Assembly (NCBI GenBank): GCA_963703355.1
Contig: OY969813.1
Location: 1,550,001 to 1,614,000 of the forward strand
DNA length: 64,000 nt
Source of the DNA: Puia sp963703355
GTDB lineage: Bacteria; Bacteroidota; Bacteroidia; Chitinophagales; Chitinophagaceae
Reading direction: 5' to 3'
Shown here piece after piece: positions 32,090 through 40,954 of the stretch. A program made the translations under genes and the position numbers. The notes under the pieces are model-generated. The model had not been told where the DNA came from, did not search any database, and saw only the letters and a program-made list of their open reading frames with translations. How positions within the stretch are numbered: the stretch's first letter is position 1; each line of letters starts with the position of its first letter.

Positions 32090-33049
32090 ACGTTTTGTGG
32101 AAACGGCAAGTCCCGGACTAATATGTTTTATCATTTCTTCGGTCATGTTTTTCAGGCCGAAGGCTGGCTTCCATCCCCAGTCTTTTCTGGCGACTTTATC
32201 GTCGATGGATTCAGGCCAGGAGTCGGCAATGGCCTGTCGGAAATCAGGTTCATATTCGATGTGAAACTCCGGGATGAGTTGTTTTATTTCCTGCGCAATT
32301 TCAGCAGGCGTAAAACTGATCCCCGCCAGATTGTATGAGGTTCGTATTGAAATTTTTTCATCGGGCGCTTCCATTAATTCAATCGTTGCCCGCACGGCAT
32401 CATCCATGTACATCATGGGCAGTCGCTTATCTGAGCGCAAAAAGCTGCTGTACACTTCTCCGCGAATGGCAGAATGAAAAATCTCAATGGCATAATCTGT
32501 TGTGCCCCCACCCGGTAATGTTTTGTAACTAATCAGACCCGGATAACGGATACTCCGAACGTCCAGTCCATATCGGAAGAAATAATAATGACACCACTGT
32601 TCACCTGTTAATTTGCTGATGCCATAAACGGTAGACGGAGCGGAATAGGCTTCCTGCGGACAGTTTTCTTTGGGTGCGTCTGATCCAAAAACGGCAATAC
32701 TGCTTGGCCAGAAAACTTTTTTGACGCCCTCCTCCCTGGCCACTTCCAGTGTGTTGATCAGGCTTTGCATATTCAGGTGCCAGGCAAGAAGAGGATTTTT
32801 TTCTCCCGCAGCTGAGAGCATCGCTACGAGCAGATAGATGGTTTTTATTTCATTACGCCGAACCTGCACACGGAGGATCTCTTTGTCCATAATATCCAAC
32901 GGAAGAAAGGGACCAGTGCCCTTCAGCAAATCGGCTTCTCTCTTGAGGTCGGCCGCTATCACCATTTCACCACCGTACTTCTGTCTGAGGGCAAGCGTTA
33001 ACTCAGTACCAATTTGACCGGATGCTCCAATTACCAGTATTTTATTCAA
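32087..33049 (-). CDS. NAD-dependent epimerase/dehydratase, L-threonine 3-dehydrogenase-like
   Basis: The 320-residue short-chain dehydrogenase has the NAD motif GASGQIG at residues 8-14, Asp/Arg at the end of strand 2 (AADLKRE), the catalytic Ser-Ser in WPSSIAVFG and YGISK (Tyr/Lys). The sequence GGGTTDYAIEIFHSAI and the C-terminus (DWGWKPAFGLKNMTEEM) match the epimerase-like L-threonine dehydrogenases of cold-adapted Bacteroidota. It would oxidise threonine to 2-amino-3-ketobutyrate. The start codon is TTG at 33049, required by conserved N-terminal KILVIGASG. Confidence 0.87.
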   Translation of the reverse strand: MNKILVIGASGQIGTELTLALRQKYGGEMVIAADLKREADLLKGTGPFLPLDIMDKEILRVQVRRNEIKTIYLLVAMLSAAGEKNPLLAWHLNMQSLINTLEVAREEGVKKVFWPSSIAVFGSDAPKENCPQEAYSAPSTVYGISKLTGEQWCHYYFFRYGLDVRSIRYPGLISYKTLPGGGTTDYAIEIFHSAIRGEVYSSFLRSDKRLPMMYMDDAVRATIELMEAPDEKISIRTSYNLAGISFTPAEIAQEIKQLIPEFHIEYEPDFRQAIADSWPESIDDKVARKDWGWKPAFGLKNMTEEMIKHISPGLAVSTKR

Positions 33050-33104
33050 GACGAGATATTTTTTCGATTGTAAAACCCAGTCCTTAAATATTAGTCAGCA
33101 TATA

Positions 33105-33566
33105 TCAGTTCAGTGCAATGGAAAATTTTTGGGTAGCCGGTGGAAGACATTGCTGGTCATTACAAACCATGAATTCAACGGATCCGGAAAAATTGGTCTT
33201 CGCTTTTGTTTTCAATTTGACTACCTGCACAAAATCAACTTTCCCGTTAAAATATTTTACATCCACTCCAAAAACAGCTTCATGCTTTTTAATCAGCGTT
33301 CCGTTTTCCTTCACTTTACCGTCCAACGTGTACAGTGGATTTTTTGCGAAACTGAATTTGGTGGGCACCGGTCCGCCGTCGGGAGTGAATTGAGAATAAG
33401 TATGCCATGGATCGTTCAAATCAACATGAAAATGCAACTCGTATACGTTGTCGGATATTTTATTTGCTGAATAAGTCCAGGTGTATGGTGTACCCTGATT
33501 GGTGATTTGTGCATGAGCGGCGCATGCAAATACAATAATACCTGCAAGTAGGAGAATTCGTTTCAT
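33105..33566 (-). CDS. DsbD N-terminal-domain-like secreted protein
   Basis: From MKRILLLAGI (ATG 33566) the protein has 153 residues; the frame extends upstream to 33611 but the signal peptide (to AHAQ) fixes this start. The domain matches the thiol:disulfide interchange DsbD alpha domain: WHTYSQFTPDGGPVPTKFSF, and a cysteine pair in FMVCNDQQCLPP corresponding to the redox pair of DsbD-alpha. It lacks the membrane and thioredoxin domains of full DsbD, as in other stand-alone Bacteroidota versions. Probably a periplasmic redox relay protein. Confidence 0.85.
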   Translation of the reverse strand: MKRILLLAGIIVFACAAHAQITNQGTPYTWTYSANKISDNVYELHFHVDLNDPWHTYSQFTPDGGPVPTKFSFAKNPLYTLDGKVKENGTLIKKHEAVFGVDVKYFNGKVDFVQVVKLKTKAKTNFSGSVEFMVCNDQQCLPPATQKFSIALN

Positions 33567-33659
33567 ATTCAAATGTACATGATCGGTTTTTGGAAGCAGA
33601 AAACCTGGCAAAAATAAATTCCTAAATGTGATGAACGTGTGGAATGCGGGAACTGAGGT

Positions 33660-34064
33660 TCAATCCGTTTTATTATGAAGATAAATACATATGCCAATGG
33701 CGATCATAAATCCCAGGGTTACTAAGATATGAACGAGCCGGGAATGTTTTTTAGCACGTAGTGCGTGGTCATGAGAAATCATTTCTTCCCTGATGGCCCG
33801 GGAATAACCTCCCTTGTCCATAAAACTGATCCCCTTGGGTGTAATTTCCATTTCAAGACCATCGGGACCTACAAAAAACCGTACGTATCCGTCTTCAAAC
33901 AGGATCTCCTGTAGATTGTGCAACTCTTCTCCGAAAAATTCACCATATCGGTCATAAAAATCCCTGAGCGGAATGGCAGGAACATTGTCAAATTCATGCA
34001 TCAAAAGGGAAAGTAAACCGTCTAATTTCTCATCCAGGCCAGGGGTCTTGCTCGTTAACTGCAT
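33660..34064 (-). CDS. Small membrane-anchored protein of unknown function
   Basis: The 134-residue protein has a soluble part (residues 1-105) with a winged-helix-like look (EILFEDGYVRFFVGPDGLEMEITPKGISFMDKGGY) and one C-terminal membrane helix (HILVTLGFMIAIGICIYL). The tail-anchored topology would leave the soluble part in the cytoplasm. No family recognised. It is upstream of the DsbD-N protein with a 93-bp gap. The 261-bp upstream region has no notable repeat. Confidence 0.7.
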   Translation of the reverse strand: MQLTSKTPGLDEKLDGLLSLLMHEFDNVPAIPLRDFYDRYGEFFGEELHNLQEILFEDGYVRFFVGPDGLEMEITPKGISFMDKGGYSRAIREEMISHDHALRAKKHSRLVHILVTLGFMIAIGICIYLHNKTD

Positions 34065-34325
34065 CGGTTGATCTGTTTAATACATATGTAAATAAATTCA
34101 TAGGTATGGATCACAGATCGCAGGACCGTAAAACATTAGCCGAATAATGCTCGTAAGGAAAAGCGGGAATCAGCTTTCGCTGGACATAAAAGTAAAAATT
34201 ATTTCAGCAAATCAAAATATTTTCAATTGAATTCAGCAATAAAATTTCTACCAGTTTTCATGTTGACCTTATGTACAACTATACGTTTCTGATATATAGC
34301 TGTAATGTTAAAACACGGGTGAAAT

Positions 34326-35627
34326 TTAGTCAGGATCGTCGGGGTCTGGTCCGGGCCTGACGATAAATCGGAGAGACTGATCCTTGTATATATAGGCGAT
34401 GGTCCAGTTAAACATCGTTTTTATCCTGTTGCGGTAATTGATCAGCGAAAAAAGATGAATAAACAGCCATAAAAACCAGGCGATAAATCCTTTAAAATGC
34501 ACATGATGGGGCAGGTCGGCCACCGCTTTGTTTCTGCCGATGATGGCCATGGTACCCAGGTCTTTATAATGAAAGGGTTTAAGTGGCTTTCCTTTTATCA
34601 TCGCTTTAAAATTCTCTCCCAGTAATTTTGCCTCCTGAATGGAAGGCTGCGCAAGTTGTGGATGCCCGTTGGGATATTCGGGTTCATGTGTCAGCATGGC
34701 GGTATCACCCAGCGCATAAATATCTTCCAATCCGATTACTTTGTTATAGGGATCGCAGATAAGCCGTTTACCCTTGCCATAACAACTGGCCGGGATGCCT
34801 TCAAACATCATGGCAGATACACCGGCCGTCCAGATCAGATTTTTGGTTTCGATCTCCTCGCCAGTGGATAATAAGACTTTATCTTTTGTAAAATCCTTTA
34901 CCTGTGTCTGCAATTTAATAATCACGCCCATTTTGGTGAGCGCTTCCTGGGTGTCTTTCTGGGATGCGGCACTCATGGGTCCCAACACATGTGCTCCGCT
35001 GTCTACCAGATAAATCTGTGCGCCACTTCCTTTCATATCCGGATAATCTTTCGAGAAACTATGAACCCGGAGATCGGCCAGCATTCCTGAAACTTCTACT
35101 CCTGTAGGACCACCTCCTGCCACGACGATGGTAAGAAGTCTTTTTCTTTCGAGCGGATCGTCGGTTATGGTTGCCTGTTCGAATCTCTTCAACAACGTAT
35201 TGCGCATTTCCAACGCGTCGTTTACATTCTTCATTGGAATGGAATGTTTGCGAATGTTTTCCAAACCAAAATAATTTGATTCTGCGCCGGTGGCCAGCAC
35301 GAGATAGTCATAAGAAAGTGCACCGTTGCTTAATTGAATGGTATGGGCAGCTGGATCTACTTTGATCAGTTCTCCCATTCTGAAATTGATATTGGGATAA
35401 CTTCTGAATAATTTTCTGAAAGGGTAGCTGATATTAGAGTTTTCTAAAAACCCTGTAGCTACCTGATAAATGAGTGGTGGGAAAAAATTGTAATTGTTCT
35501 TATCAACGAAAGTAATATCGAAATCGGGATCGTTTTTTAATTTCAATGCGAGGTTGATACCGCCGAATCCCCCACCCACTATAATCAGTTTCTTCGGTGT
35601 TTTCGTTTTATCATGCATGTTATCCAT
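34326..35627 (-). CDS. ndh: Type II NADH dehydrogenase (NDH-2)
   Basis: The 433-residue flavoprotein feeds electrons from NADH to menaquinone without pumping protons. Two Rossmann motifs are seen: GGGFGGI at residues about 18-24 for FAD and VAGGGPTGVEVSGML at about 168 for NADH. Also visible are IYALGDTA (FAD contact) and the quinone-site AQPSIQEAKLLGENF. Hydrophobic C-terminal stretches (FIAWFLWLFIHLF) anchor it to the inner membrane. Length is typical. It stands alone in the minus direction. Confidence 0.93.
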   Translation of the reverse strand: MDNMHDKTKTPKKLIIVGGGFGGINLALKLKNDPDFDITFVDKNNYNFFPPLIYQVATGFLENSNISYPFRKLFRSYPNINFRMGELIKVDPAAHTIQLSNGALSYDYLVLATGAESNYFGLENIRKHSIPMKNVNDALEMRNTLLKRFEQATITDDPLERKRLLTIVVAGGGPTGVEVSGMLADLRVHSFSKDYPDMKGSGAQIYLVDSGAHVLGPMSAASQKDTQEALTKMGVIIKLQTQVKDFTKDKVLLSTGEEIETKNLIWTAGVSAMMFEGIPASCYGKGKRLICDPYNKVIGLEDIYALGDTAMLTHEPEYPNGHPQLAQPSIQEAKLLGENFKAMIKGKPLKPFHYKDLGTMAIIGRNKAVADLPHHVHFKGFIAWFLWLFIHLFSLINYRNRIKTMFNWTIAYIYKDQSLRFIVRPGPDPDDPD

Positions 35628-35696
35628 AATGCAAAATTAGTTCATCCCCTTTAATTGCATTTGGGTTGAATATACAGTGTTTTTATCCGTGTGGAT

Positions 35697-36290
35697 TTAT
35701 TTTCTCACTGCGCCCAGGGGTAAAACGATATAGCCATACACTTCATTGAGCAGGTTGGCAATACCTGTGTAGATGGCGGAGCCGCCACATAGAATACCTT
35801 CGAATCCTGCGAGTCTGATGACCGATTCATTTTTAGTAGCATCTCCGATTGCCAGCAGGAAAAATAAAATTGTGAGGGAGCCGAATACGAATTGAAGCGC
35901 TTTATTTATCCTGAGAGTTCCAAAAAAAAGCAACAAAGTGAAAATACCCCACATCGCCAGATAGGCTACCATCGCAGTTCCCGGTGCGGCAGTTATCCAT
36001 CCCCATTTTGACATGAAGATGAGCGCTACTAAAGAAATCCAGAAAAATCCGTAAGAGATAAACGCCGTCATGCCGAAGGTGTTATTCTTTTTATACTCTA
36101 GCATGCCGGCGATAACCTGTGCAAGTCCTCCGTAAAAAAGTCCCATGGCGAGTATCATGGAATTCATTTCATACAATCCTGCGTTGTGTAAATTCAGGAG
36201 AACGGTTGTCATTCCAAATCCAAAAAGTCCGAGTGGCGCAGGGTTGGCCAGGCTGTCTTTGAAAACAACCGGTGTGAGTTCAGCAGGCAT
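35697..36290 (-). CDS. GPR1/FUN34/YaaH (SatP) acetate/succinate transporter
   Basis: The 197-residue protein has six membrane segments. It contains the family motif NPAPLGLFGFGMTT at about residue 16 and FYGGLAQVIAGMLEYKKNNTFG. Relatives in E. coli (SatP) take up acetate and succinate with protons. The N-terminal ATG is well defined. About 30 nt upstream begins a family C repeat arm. Substrate is inferred from family only. Confidence 0.92.
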   Translation of the reverse strand: MPAELTPVVFKDSLANPAPLGLFGFGMTTVLLNLHNAGLYEMNSMILAMGLFYGGLAQVIAGMLEYKKNNTFGMTAFISYGFFWISLVALIFMSKWGWITAAPGTAMVAYLAMWGIFTLLLFFGTLRINKALQFVFGSLTILFFLLAIGDATKNESVIRLAGFEGILCGGSAIYTGIANLLNEVYGYIVLPLGAVRK

Positions 36291-36318
36291 ATGGCAGCTT
36301 TAGGGAGCAATATAATAC

Positions 36319-36405
36319 AAGTATGGGAGTATGGGGGTATGGGAGTGTGGGAATTGGATTTAACTCCCATATCCCCATACTCCCATACTCCCATACTTTC
36401 CTTTA
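36319..36405. repeat. Family C inverted octamer arms at the FtsX-like gene stop codon
   Basis: The left arm at 36320-36350 is GTATGGGA and GTGTGGGA units, and the right arm at 36364-36399 is CATACTCC and CATATCCC units. The right arm abuts the TAA of the minus-strand permease (sense strand TAAAGGAAAGTATGGGAGTA). The arms pair over about 30 nt around a short spacer. Confidence 0.9.
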
Positions 36406-38793
36406 TTCAGTTCTTAAGCTTTTAATGGGGTTCACCATACCCGCTTTTAGTCCCTGCAGGCCGAGTGTGATGATTGCCAGAACAGCGGCCAGCAAGCCGG
36501 CCCCCATAAATACCCCTATCTGCAGCGGTATACGATAGGCAAAATCCGATAACCACCGATCCATTACAAACCAGGAAACGGGCAGCGCGATACAGGAAGC
36601 TATGGCGATTAATCGCAAATAATTTCCTGATAAAAGACTTACAATATTGAACAGCGTGGCGCCAAGAACTTTGCGAATTCCAATTTCTTTTTTGAGTTGT
36701 TGGGCGGTAAAACTTACGAGTCCAAACAAACCCACTAACGAAAGTACCATGGCAAGTATGGTAAACAACATTGCTAAATTGCCCTGTTTTTGTTCAGATT
36801 GATACTGATGTTCGAAATTCTGATCCAGAAAGTGATAGTCGGCCTGATTTCCAGGATCGAAGCTTTTGTACGTAGCACTAAGGTAAGCCATCGCTTCGGT
36901 TGTTTTCCCTTTTGCCAACCGTATGCAGAGATTGTCCTGCTCTTTTACATTGGGTGGAAGTATCAGGACGAGAGGTGCCACTTTGTGCTGGAATGAATAC
37001 GTATGAAAATCATGAATCACCCCAACAACCGTTTTCGGTTGACCATCCTTGTTAGCTCCGGACAACATCTTTTTACCGAGCGGTTGTTTCCATCCCATTT
37101 CTTTTACAAGGGTTTCGTTAACCAAAACAGCGTTTGCCTGATCGGTAGTTATCCTGTCAGAAAAATTTCTCCCCGCTTCCAGTTTTATTTGCATCGTGGC
37201 CAGGTAATCCTGATCTATGATCAGCTCCTGCATGGCTGTAGTTTGTGTTGACAAAGCGCCCTGATTATTTTCACAGAAGTACCCGAAGGTACCGAGGTCG
37301 TTATTGCCGATGGGATTACCGGCAACTGCCACACTTTCAATCAACGGGCTCTGTAATAATTTAGTTTTAATAACGGCAATCTGGGACCGAAGACTTCTGT
37401 TATCGATATGAAACGTAACGACCTGTTCTTTGTTAAATCCCAGATCTGCGTGACTTACATATCGCAGCTGCTGATAGATTACAAAGGAAGCTGAAATCAT
37501 AAATACAGTGATTACAAATTGTAAAACGAGCAATGATTTCCTGAAAAAGATGGTATTATTCATTTTACCCGTATTCCCCTTCAGCGCGGGGATGGTTTGG
37601 AAATTCGACAATACCAGTGAAGGGTAAATGCCACTAATCAATCCAACCAATAGGGAAAATAAGATGATAAAGGAAATGGTTGGTTTAAACCCAAAATGCC
37701 AGATAGAAAGATTTTTTCCGGTCAGCTGATTAAACATGGGCATTGAAAATCGCACTAAAACAAGCGCAATCATTCCCGCGAGCAGGGTAACAAGGGCAGC
37801 CTCTGTTATAAAAAGTAATACAAGCTGCTTCTTTCCTGACCCCAGTGTTTTGCGGATGCCGATTTCTCTAATCCTGGAAGAAGCCCTTGCTGTCGCCAGA
37901 TTTACGTAGTTTATGATGGCAATAAAAAGAATGAGCAGCGCGATGGCGCTGAATATGTATATCCTGCTCAGACTCCCATTGGGACTCATTTCGTAATCGA
38001 GGTTCGATTGCAGGTGAATGGAAGTCAGCGGCTGAATTTCCAGATCATAAGTGTCTGCATGCATTTCTTTTTTAATAGTGGAATTCACAAAAACCGGAAG
38101 CTGACTGCGCAATGTTTGCAAAGATGATGGTGTCTTCAATAACAAATAAGTATAGTAATGTGCGTTTTGCCAGTTGATTACCGTTTCAGACTGGAGCGGG
38201 CGTACGGCAGAAAAACGAAGATGACTATTCTGCGGTACGTCGCGTATAACTGCTGACACCCTTGCCGGACTATTACCAGGGAAAACGACCATCTGGTTAA
38301 AAGCAGATTCTTCAGAACCGAATAAAATGCGCGCAAGACTTTTCGTCAAAACTATGGACCCCGGATCCTTCAATGCACTGTTTGCATCGCCTTCCAGAAA
38401 ATCAAAACTGAATATGTTAAAGAAAGACGGGTCAGCACTAATGATGTCATTTATTTTAAGCTTGCTGTTCCCGCGCGCTATCACGTCCCCACCTTCGGCG
38501 TCTATCCGGACTGCATCTTCAATCTGGGGAAATTTTTGTTTTAACATATCAGCGAACGGAGCGGATGTGAGGGCAATATTCATATTTCCGCCGTCCCAGG
38601 ATGCATGTTGTGCCACACGCACAATACGATTTGCGTTCAGATTAAAACGATCATAACTCAATTCATCTTTTACATATAGAAAAATCAGCCAGCAGGCTGC
38701 AAGACTCACTGCCAGTCCGAATACATTAATAAATGAATACACTTTATGACGCTTCAGATTGCGATATGCGAAACGAACATTATTGTATAACAT
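36403..38793 (-). CDS. FtsX-like/MacB-type ABC transporter permease
   Basis: The 796-residue protein is the long duplicated form common in Bacteroidota. A first membrane helix near residue 20-40 is followed by a periplasmic MacB_PCD domain, three helices (about 290-400), a second periplasmic domain, and three C-terminal helices. The permease signature GIRKTLGSGKKQLVLLFITEA (first half) and GIRKVLGATLFNIVSLL (second half) appear twice. It would work with an ABC ATPase for export of lipids or peptides or for signalling. No ATPase is adjacent except the unrelated ABC-F gene. Substrate unknown. Confidence 0.9.
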   Translation of the reverse strand: MLYNNVRFAYRNLKRHKVYSFINVFGLAVSLAACWLIFLYVKDELSYDRFNLNANRIVRVAQHASWDGGNMNIALTSAPFADMLKQKFPQIEDAVRIDAEGGDVIARGNSKLKINDIISADPSFFNIFSFDFLEGDANSALKDPGSIVLTKSLARILFGSEESAFNQMVVFPGNSPARVSAVIRDVPQNSHLRFSAVRPLQSETVINWQNAHYYTYLLLKTPSSLQTLRSQLPVFVNSTIKKEMHADTYDLEIQPLTSIHLQSNLDYEMSPNGSLSRIYIFSAIALLILFIAIINYVNLATARASSRIREIGIRKTLGSGKKQLVLLFITEAALVTLLAGMIALVLVRFSMPMFNQLTGKNLSIWHFGFKPTISFIILFSLLVGLISGIYPSLVLSNFQTIPALKGNTGKMNNTIFFRKSLLVLQFVITVFMISASFVIYQQLRYVSHADLGFNKEQVVTFHIDNRSLRSQIAVIKTKLLQSPLIESVAVAGNPIGNNDLGTFGYFCENNQGALSTQTTAMQELIIDQDYLATMQIKLEAGRNFSDRITTDQANAVLVNETLVKEMGWKQPLGKKMLSGANKDGQPKTVVGVIHDFHTYSFQHKVAPLVLILPPNVKEQDNLCIRLAKGKTTEAMAYLSATYKSFDPGNQADYHFLDQNFEHQYQSEQKQGNLAMLFTILAMVLSLVGLFGLVSFTAQQLKKEIGIRKVLGATLFNIVSLLSGNYLRLIAIASCIALPVSWFVMDRWLSDFAYRIPLQIGVFMGAGLLAAVLAIITLGLQGLKAGMVNPIKSLRTE

Positions 38794-38941
38794 TTTTAAT
38801 GATATTTAATTCAACAATGCTTTGCGAAAGCGGTGCCAGCATTACAGATGGTGATTGTCAATGCTTTAACAAAAAAAGAAAATACCATGTGTCCTGTTTT
38901 GATACAATGTTTGTACTGTTTTGAACGTTGGCGGTTGATGC

Positions 38942-39022
38942 GCTTTGCGTTAAGCGTTCCGCGTTCCGCGTTAAGCGTTAAGCGTTATGCCTTCCGCCTT
39001 AAGCCTTAAGCTTTACGCTTTC
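38942..39022. repeat. Family A arm running into the 3' end of the ABC-F gene
   Basis: Units GCGTTAA, GCGTTCC, GCCTTCC and GCCTTAA run from 38942 to 39022. In the minus-strand reading the sequence GAAAGCG TAAAGCT TAAGGCT TAA is the last codons and stop of the ABC-F gene (residues SVKLKA), so the heptamer pattern overlaps coding sequence. Only one arm is present here. Confidence 0.88.
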
Positions 39023-40897
39023 CTCCATCTCACTCAATTCCAGCCACCGATATTCCTTTTGCTGTAGCAAGTCTGTTATAGTTGTAAACCGGGTGGACAA
39101 TTGCTGAATGGCGTCGAAGTTGATGTTAGCGTCGTGCAATTTTTCCGTTATCTGGTCCTTTTCTTTATTGAGCTCGCTGATTTCTTTTTCAAGCGATTCG
39201 AGTTCCTTCTTTTCTTTGTAAGACAATTTCGGTTTGGCGGATGCAGGTGTTTCTTTCAACGGAGCTGGCTGTATCGCTTTTACTTCGGCAACTTCTTCAT
39301 TGTCCTTATTCTTCAGCCATTGCTGGTAGAGACCATAATTACCGGGGAAATCTCTGATCACACCGTTTCCTTCAAATACGAACAGGTGTTCCACCATACG
39401 GTCCATAAAATAACGATCATGCGACACCATTACCAGACATCCCTGAAAGTCGAGGAGAAAATTCTCGAGCACAGCCAGGGTTGGAAGATCCAGATCATTG
39501 GTGGGTTCATCCAGAATAAGAAAATTCGGATTGCGAAACAATATGGACAATAAAAATAGCCTGCGCTTTTCACCACCACTTAATGAAGATATATAAGTGT
39601 ATTGTTTATCCGGTGGAAATAAAAACAGATTCAGAAACTGAGCCGCACTCAAAGAACTTCCATCAGCTAATGGAAAATGTTCGGCAATATTTTTTACAAA
39701 TTCTATCACACGCATGTCTTCTTTAATCACAAGACCCGTTTGCGAATAATTTCCGAACACAACCGTTTCGCCAATATTTACCTTGCCACTGTCAGGAGGT
39801 TCCAGTCCCTGCAGCATATTCAGGAAAGTAGTTTTGCCAGCCCCGTTTTTTCCAACGACGCCGATCCGGTCGCCGCGTTTGAATGTATAGTCAAATCCTT
39901 TCAGTATAATTTTCTCACCAAAACTCTTATATACTTTTTTCAGCTCTGCTACTTTCCCTCCGAGACGGCTCATCTTCATCTCCAGTGTAAGCCGCTGTTC
40001 ATCGAGGTTTTGCTTAGCCTTCGATTCAACTACATAGAATGCATCCTGGCGACTTTTCGATTTGGTAGTTCTCGCTTTGGGCTGCTTGCGCATCCATTCA
40101 AGTTCTTTGCGAAACAGATTCTTTGCTTTATCAATACTGGCCAGCTCTGATTCGATTCGTGCTGCTTTTTTCTCCAGATAATTTTCGTAATCACCTTTAT
40201 AAGTAAATAAATCACTGCGGTCCATTTCCCATATTTCATTACAAACATTGTCGAGGAAATAACGGTCATGCGATACAACGAGCAACGTAATATTCTGTTG
40301 ATTCAGATAATTCTCCAGCCATTCAACCATTTCAATATCCAGGTGATTGGTTGGTTCATCCATAATAAGAAAAGCTTCATTGCTTCCGAACGTAATGTCA
40401 ACGAGCGTTCGCGCGAGCGCCACTCTTTTACGCTGACCACCGCTGAGTGTTTTCACCGGCTGAACGAGGTGATCGATATTGAGGCGACTGAAAATCTGTT
40501 TTACTTTGGCGTCAAAGTCCCAGGCGCTGAGATGATCCATTTGTTCAATACTTTCCATCAATGCATCGGTATCTTCCGTTTCGCTGGCGGCTTCAAATAA
40601 TTTAATCGCCGTCGTAACTGGATTGGGGTGATGAAAAATATTATCGAGGATCGACAGTTCTTCCTGGAATTGAGGATCCTGTTCAAAAAAAACTACGTTG
40701 ATGTCTTTTGAAATCCAAAGTTTTCCTGCTTCTGCTTTTTCCCTACCCGCAAGAATTTTCAGTAAAGTAGTTTTCCCTGTGCCATTTTTTGCGATCAGGG
40801 CTATTTTGTCACCGGATTCAATATGAAAGGAAATGTTGTCAAAAAGAGGCTTAATTCCATAAGATTTTCCCAGTCCTTCGGCAGATACATAATGCAT
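38999..40897 (-). CDS. ABC-F family ATPase (Uup-like)
   Basis: The 632-residue protein has two ABC domains and no membrane segment, typical of ABC-F proteins that act on the ribosome. Domain 1 has Walker A GKNGTGKTTL-like (AKNGTGKTTLL) and LSGGQRKR; domain 2 has GKNGAGKTTFLNML and LSGGEKRR. Walker B is FLIMDEPTNHLD and FLILDEPTNDLD. A linker with charged helices (residues about 235-320) lies between them, and a C-terminal coiled coil (KEISELNKEKDQITEKLHD) fits Uup. The last residues are written in repeat units. It diverges from the GH8 gene across 57 bp. Confidence 0.93.
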   Translation of the reverse strand: MHYVSAEGLGKSYGIKPLFDNISFHIESGDKIALIAKNGTGKTTLLKILAGREKAEAGKLWISKDINVVFFEQDPQFQEELSILDNIFHHPNPVTTAIKLFEAASETEDTDALMESIEQMDHLSAWDFDAKVKQIFSRLNIDHLVQPVKTLSGGQRKRVALARTLVDITFGSNEAFLIMDEPTNHLDIEMVEWLENYLNQQNITLLVVSHDRYFLDNVCNEIWEMDRSDLFTYKGDYENYLEKKAARIESELASIDKAKNLFRKELEWMRKQPKARTTKSKSRQDAFYVVESKAKQNLDEQRLTLEMKMSRLGGKVAELKKVYKSFGEKIILKGFDYTFKRGDRIGVVGKNGAGKTTFLNMLQGLEPPDSGKVNIGETVVFGNYSQTGLVIKEDMRVIEFVKNIAEHFPLADGSSLSAAQFLNLFLFPPDKQYTYISSLSGGEKRRLFLLSILFRNPNFLILDEPTNDLDLPTLAVLENFLLDFQGCLVMVSHDRYFMDRMVEHLFVFEGNGVIRDFPGNYGLYQQWLKNKDNEEVAEVKAIQPAPLKETPASAKPKLSYKEKKELESLEKEISELNKEKDQITEKLHDANINFDAIQQLSTRFTTITDLLQQKEYRWLELSEMEESVKLKA

Positions 40898-40954
40898 CCG
40901 GCAAAGATAATTGAAATAGCGGCAACAGTACGGCGTGACATACGTTATACCAGT

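Noticed and set aside
38733..38924. Short + strand frame upstream of the FtsX-like permease
   Set aside because: It overlaps the permease 5' end in antisense and has no supporting features.
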